From Odontesthes bonariensis (Eukaryota; Chordata; Actinopteri; Atheriniformes; Atherinopsidae): a DNA stretch of 64,000 nt. The stretch covers positions 5,536,026-5,600,025 of the forward strand of contig NC_134507.1 in NCBI RefSeq assembly GCF_027942865.1, written 5' to 3'. The stretch's first letter is position 1. Each line of letters begins with the position of its first letter. The notes under the pieces were generated by a model, which saw only the letters and a program-made list of their open reading frames with translations, did no database searches and had not been told where the DNA came from. Shown piece by piece: positions 59,288-64,000 of the stretch. The position numbers and the translations under genes are program-made.

Positions 59288-60690
59288 TAGGCCAGAATAC
59301 CAGTGGGACTGGTTCATGTGAGGCTAGCCCATAAGTTGAACCTTTTACAGCTAATGCCCTTATTGACTGGCTGTAAAAGCCCTTCATGCTTACTGGGAGT
59401 GGTTTACTGAAGGCCATAAACTTTGACTGGACCCAGACTTTGCCTGGTGAATGCTGGGAAGTACCACTGGTAATCCGGAATTCTTGTCAGAGGTCGGTCA
59501 AATATATCTGAAACCGCACAGTCCTTCCCTATTGTTCAGACCACCACTGAATATATAAAGTCCAGACACAGGCTAATCTAACTCATACAGGAGGACGCAG
59601 ATGATCAAACACACACTTGAAAGCAAACAGGTGCAAGGACTGCGTGTGCACACTCGAACAATGTAAAGGCCCCAGTGGCGCACAAACAACAGCCATTCTC
59701 TCCCATGAAAAGCGATCTGCTCACTTGGCACGTAACCCGCAGCTGCATTACAAATCCAACATTCATTAATAATGCCGTCCCCGTCTTTCAGTTACACAGG
59801 TCAACATCTTCTCATATTTGTCACCAGCACTTAATCCCTCAAAGTCCTCACATGCCACTTAGCCACACAAATTACCTCTTTTGCTTGAAAGCGGCTTTAT
59901 TTTAGGACACGATTGCACAATACCACCTCACTGCACGGCGCCACCACAAAACCGTACCTCACGTGCCGTGCCAAACCCGCCCCCCGATGCCAAAAACGAA
60001 CTAACCCACATGGTTTGGGTTTTTCACTGAGGGGAACGATGCTAGCTGCTGTTAGTGTTAGGGAGTGGATGTTACGGGGCAGCGGGAGGTGACATTAATG
60101 AAGCCGGAGGGCCGACTTCAGCCTCCCTTCGGGCTGAACTTAAGTGACCTTTGACCCCTGGGAGACTGAAATGAAGGCTGACGTTTATAAATGTGGTTCG
60201 GGGTTGGGCACTACCTGATACGGATGTATTATGCGAGGCAAGTTACATATTCACAGAGCCGATAAGGGCAGGAAACAATGGCAATAAAGCAAATGGCGAG
60301 CAGTGGTTTGAGAGCTGTGCGCGCGTGCGTGTGCGTGCGCACGTGGACTAATCCGAGTAAAAAATAATGCTCCCGTGTTGACACAACTTCTAACGACAAC
60401 ACTGTAACATATACTGTATTGTGCTCCCTATTATGAGCTAAGGCTTACGTAGCAGAGATTGGTTTAGAGTTTTACGGAGTATTAAGTAATGTCTCTTGGG
60501 TTTCAGTATGTCTCGTTCACATTAACCTCCAGCCTTCATTCACCTCTGACCCGGGTTGAATCCTCCGAGACCTGGGATTCTTTTGAGGGGCATTCATCAA
60601 CAAACCAAACAGCTGATTCTGCACATTGAACGAAGGGCAACTTTTGAAAATTGTGCGGGAGGATTATGCACGTAGTCATTTGCCATCTTT
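59288..60690. other. Intergenic, no gene seen
   Basis: A GC-richer patch at about 60040-60150 and an alternating GCGTGTGCGTGCGCAC run at about 60320-60345. No convincing exon. Confidence 0.35.
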
Positions 60691-60694
60691 AAAC

Positions 60695-60948
60695 TTTCAC
60701 CAAATGTAGACATTTTTAAATCCAGGTTAAAAACATTTCTGTTCTCATGTGTCTATGCATGAAATATCTGTTAACTTATCTAGACTGTTGCTTGTTTTTA
60801 AATTAATTTAAATTCATTTATTTGTTTCTCTTTTCTCTTTTTTAATGCTTCTTACACTCCCTGCTGCAATTCTTTTATTTTATGTAAAGCACTTTGAATT
60901 GTTTGTACATGAAATGTGCTATATAAATAAATTTGATTTGATTTGATC
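60695..60948 (+). mobile_element. LINE 3' tail, same family as 55366-56105
   Basis: Reading +, ACATTTTTAAATCCAGGTTA, then AAAGCACTTTGAATTGTTTG and a (TTTGA)n terminus. These are the inverted counterparts of the tail at 55366-55625. Only the last few codons and the 3' UTR remain, a strongly 5'-truncated copy. Confidence 0.75.
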
Positions 60949-60949
60949 T

Positions 60950-62479
60950 TTAAACATGATCCAACATGGCCTAACAATAAAACCATCGTCTCCAAAGGAG
61001 ATATATATATCGGAGCAAATCATCACCTATGTCCCATATCGAGGTTTGGAAAACAATGTTTGCCGAGTATTTTCAGAAAGGCAAAAAAGGTTAATTCACA
61101 CACCTCAGCGTAGAGTCGTTTGCACATGCTACAGCTTATCTGGTTCTTGTGACAGATTTAGGCCTTTTGTGCTTTCACCTGTAAGCATTACATAATCTGC
61201 ACAGTCACAAAAAGAAAAAACAGATTCAAATGAAAAGAATCCAATATGTTCCAGATTAGTTAGGTTGGAGGAAAGCCTGGCTGATTCTGAGACTGCTCGG
61301 GAGATCACATGGCGTTGGCAACATCCCCTCTGCAAACAGCCTAAATGGAAGCAGGAGCCACTTAGAATAATCCTTTCTGATATCTGTATTTGAGATATTG
61401 AGCTCTTCACAAGTCCCGCTCTCTGCTTGTGGTTTTATAAAAGAGATAATAAGAGAGGCAGTGAAAGTGTGAGGAAGAGGGGCTGTTTCGGGACATGGAA
61501 TTTTGCATTACCTTTACTAAGGAGCTCTTGAAATGCTTCTCTTTGCACATCTCTGCGTCTCCCGTCAGATCAGGGCAGAGACAGGTGGTCACTGGGAGGC
61601 AGGAGAGCAGTCGGGCATAAGCAATCAGGATATCGGATACTCCCGTCCACACACATCATCTGACAGCATTACCTGCTACAGGCCCAGTTACTTTTTTTCT
61701 TTTAAAAATCATAAGAAATACGATTTTATAAGCTATTGCACCCAAACACTTCAGCCCTGACACTGCATTTAATTAGGCATAACATTTAAAACGATGAAGA
61801 CTTTAACAGGAAGGAAGAACTTATTCAGGTGAGACAAACTGAACTCTATCAGTCTGTGGTAACTTTGGAAGAGCAGTTTTAAAATAGCTAGGCTATCAAC
61901 ATGCTGTTTAAACACAAGCAATGTAACAAGAGATTAAAAACTGTGGCAATAGAATAAGAACCAGATAAATTAATGTATATAGGTCAGCAATATCCCAGTA
62001 AAAAGTCCCAAACTATGTCCTTGGTAGCTAACTACTTATCAAAACTATGTTGCTGGGCCTCCCTACAGATGATGCCCATATGTATACTCTATGCAACAAG
62101 CTTGTCTGCTGTGCCTGTGGTACTGACTAGGATGTCTATGGACAAGATGCAGCGGCAGCGCAGACCAAGGGAGTGACGCATTGCAGGTACAAACACACCA
62201 ATCAGAGAGCGCGATTTCTTTCGGCTACGTCTTGTACCCCATCACAGAGTAGCAGAAAGTATTCATACGCCGTTATATAGACCGCTAGTAATACGAAATA
62301 TGACATGTAATGACAAGGTTGATACCACCATAGCAGCAACGCATTGGTGTTTCAGTTATTTATTTATTTTATGTGTGTGTATTTTTTTTGTAGAAATGTT
62401 TTTTCAATTAATTTAGTGACTGAGGAAAAGGAAGTTGGCGGAATGATATGAAAAAGAGGAGGGGTTTAAGATAGCGGTT
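60950..62479. other. Intergenic upstream of calmodulin
   Basis: Short ORFs only. Nothing here joins in frame to the calmodulin exons, and no separate gene is supported. Confidence 0.35.
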
Positions 62480-62599
62480 AAAGGCGAGTCCGGTTGTCCC
62501 TTTCTCAGTGTGTTCAGTTGTTACTCCCTGTTACGGTGTCAGGCTCTGGGTTTTAAACGGATATTGTTGTGAAGCAGCAGCAGCTAAAACTACATCGAA
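62480..62599 (+). promoter_or_regulatory. 5' UTR/promoter region of the calmodulin gene
   Basis: The bases just upstream of the ATG contain a run of CAG triplets (about 62574-62584) and pyrimidine-rich tracts but no evident TATA box near the expected distance. This suits a housekeeping gene. The transcription start is not determinable by eye. Confidence 0.3.
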
Positions 62600-63985
62600 A
62601 TGGTAAGAGAAACTAAATCCATATTTTCTATCTCTAAACTTCGTCGGTTGGCTTTTTTTTGTCACCCTAGGTTTGCACATAACTGCAGTGCAAACAGAAC
62701 GTCAACGGTGGCTGAGCTGAAAACGAACGTTAACCGAACTGGAAGTACCGCAGTGCTCTCCCAATGAATGACTGGTTAGATTCTAACATTGCCTAGCAAC
62801 TTCTAACCGTTAGAAGTTGCTAGGCAATGCTTAGTTGTTAAACAGGATTGGTGGCAGATGTTTTAGCTTATAATAAAAACCCTGCTTAATACAGCAAATG
62901 CACATTTGGTTGCGCCTGAAATAGTGCATGGGCGTTGCGTGCACAATAATGTTGGTTTAATACAGGGGCGATTTTAGGATCTGGTCTTTAGGGGGGCCCA
63001 GCCCCCAGTGCTCACAGAGGCACATTATTTCTCACTAATTGAGGCGAACTAGTACATTTATAAATTTTGGAGCCGTATTAGTTTTGCTCTGAGTAGTGTT
63101 TTCACCTACAACATTCAATTTTCAACTCTTCATTTCAAAAGACTGTGGCTTGACAGGGATAACAGAGAGCCTAAGAAGAAATATTGGAGATAACTCAACA
63201 CTTATTTTGGGGAGTAAAGAGTTAAAATAAAATGGTCACTAAAATAATGCATCCTTGAGCAAAAAAAAAAAGTGTTTTTGCATAATATAGTTTAAAAACG
63301 TGCCGAGCTATCTCACGGTGGTGCCTTGGCACCACTAAAAATACCCTAGCCTCGCCTCTGGTTTAATAGGAGTTTAAACGCTTTTACAGCCAATCTCTGC
63401 TTGATAAACGCTGTTGTGACGATTTGCGTAAAGCTGTATTGCTTGTGAAGATTACCTAAGTGGTTAATTTTCCTGCTAAAAGTGTTTAATGTTGTTCAAG
63501 CATGCATATATATATATATATATATATATTTTCCCTTCTAAGTGAGCCCGCATATATCGGTTGCTAGCCAGCTCTAGCTCTTCCCAGCTACCATTTGCCG
63601 CCAAATTGTCATTTATTGTTTACGTTGGCGTTTAAGTTGGCTATATTGGCCCTACTTCTACCGTTTAGGACTTGTGGCGACCTCCTTTCCTCCCCCGGCA
63701 TCTGTACCTCATTCCATAGTAATCTAAAAATAATGAATATTTGGAAGAAATTGCTTATTTCTTGTGTACTTATACCGGTAAAGCTACTGGCGTAGTTGTT
63801 GTACCCAACAGCTTTGAGCTATAGAACGATATCGGAAGGTTTAAATTGTCCATTTAATCTAGGAATTCCCCTTTATTTTTTTTAAGATGGAAAAGTCAAC
63901 TTTATATTTTGACCTTTCGGCATAGTAACGATGGCTTCATTTTGTGTTTTACAGGCTGATCAGCTTACAGAAGAGCAGATTGCTG
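62600..63985 (+). CDS. calm2: Calmodulin, first two coding exons (calm2-like), continues past right edge
   Basis: Exon 1 ends exactly at the start codon (ATG 62600-62602, then GTAAGA). Exon 2, 63955-63985, is 31 bases long, is preceded by TTTTACAG and reads ADQLTEEQIA plus one base (G) before GTAAG. A coding exon 1 consisting only of ATG and a 31-base second exon is the signature structure of vertebrate calmodulin genes. Calmodulin is the EF-hand calcium sensor; the EF hands lie beyond the window. All vertebrate calm genes encode the same protein, so the paralogue cannot be told from these residues. Calm2 is chosen because CALM2 and EPCAM are close neighbours in human 2p21. Intron 1 carries a hAT-type MITE and a perfect hairpin. 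Confidence 0.9.
62787..62829. repeat. Perfect 21-bp inverted repeat with a 1-base loop
   Basis: The arms 62787-62807 and 62809-62829 are exact reverse complements, starting CATTGCCTAGCAAC, around a single C at 62808. The pairing extends imperfectly outward. It lies in calmodulin intron 1. The arms are not the ends of a larger element that I can see. Confidence 0.9.
62963..63360. mobile_element. hAT-type MITE in calmodulin intron 1
   Basis: The ends CAGGGGCGATTTTAGGATC and, inverted, CAGAGGCGAGGCTAGGG flank the element. The 8-bp GTTTAATA is perfectly duplicated (62955-62962 and 63361-63368). No coding region. It lies about 0.6 kb before coding exon 2. Confidence 0.85.
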
Positions 63986-64000
63986 GTAAGACATCGCTGC

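Overview
This window is vertebrate nuclear DNA, most probably from a ray-finned (teleost) fish. The genes are interrupted by introns with GT/AG borders and vertebrate-type coding exons. The spaces between them are filled with fish-type hAT, Kolobok, piggyBac-like and other inverted-repeat transposons, LINE tails and a solo LTR. No prokaryotic feature is present.

Four host genes can be read. (1) 336-10737, + strand: the last nine exons of a MyTH4-FERM protein, best read as plekhh2, with the 5' part outside the window. (2) 12831-15055, - strand: a complete nine-exon epcam gene (304 residues), tail to tail with plekhh2. (3) 34214-56305, + strand: a very large gene of about 24 exons and about 2,570 residues. 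It encodes a secreted-then-anchored type I membrane protein with about 34 N-terminal EGF domains, then NIDO, AMOP, VWD, more EGF domains, a SEA-like region, one transmembrane helix and a short tail. This is a MUC4-like core with an EGF array where MUC4 has its mucin repeats. (4) 62600 to beyond the right edge, + strand: the first two coding exons of a calmodulin gene, probably calm2. Plekhh2, epcam and calm2 all lie on human 2p21, which supports the symbols.

Between epcam and the EGF/NIDO gene (15.6-34.2 kb) the DNA is a transposon reservoir. It holds a 2.3-kb element with perfect 6-bp target duplication enclosing about 96 copies of a 20-bp minisatellite, with a younger MITE nested inside. 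It also holds a 4.55-kb TTAA-flanked Kolobok-like element with remnants of a THAP transposase and of a P2X7-tail-like protein. Next comes a 2.5-kb hAT element that itself contains a 1.2-kb element with a THAP exon and a second convergent ORF. The introns of the host genes carry further elements, many with intact target-site duplications, which I delimited by eye. Exon borders were inferred from splice consensus and phase continuity, not from transcripts. No new defence or enzymatic system was recognised. The most unusual items are the EGF/NIDO/AMOP/VWD receptor-like gene and the minisatellite-loaded transposon.
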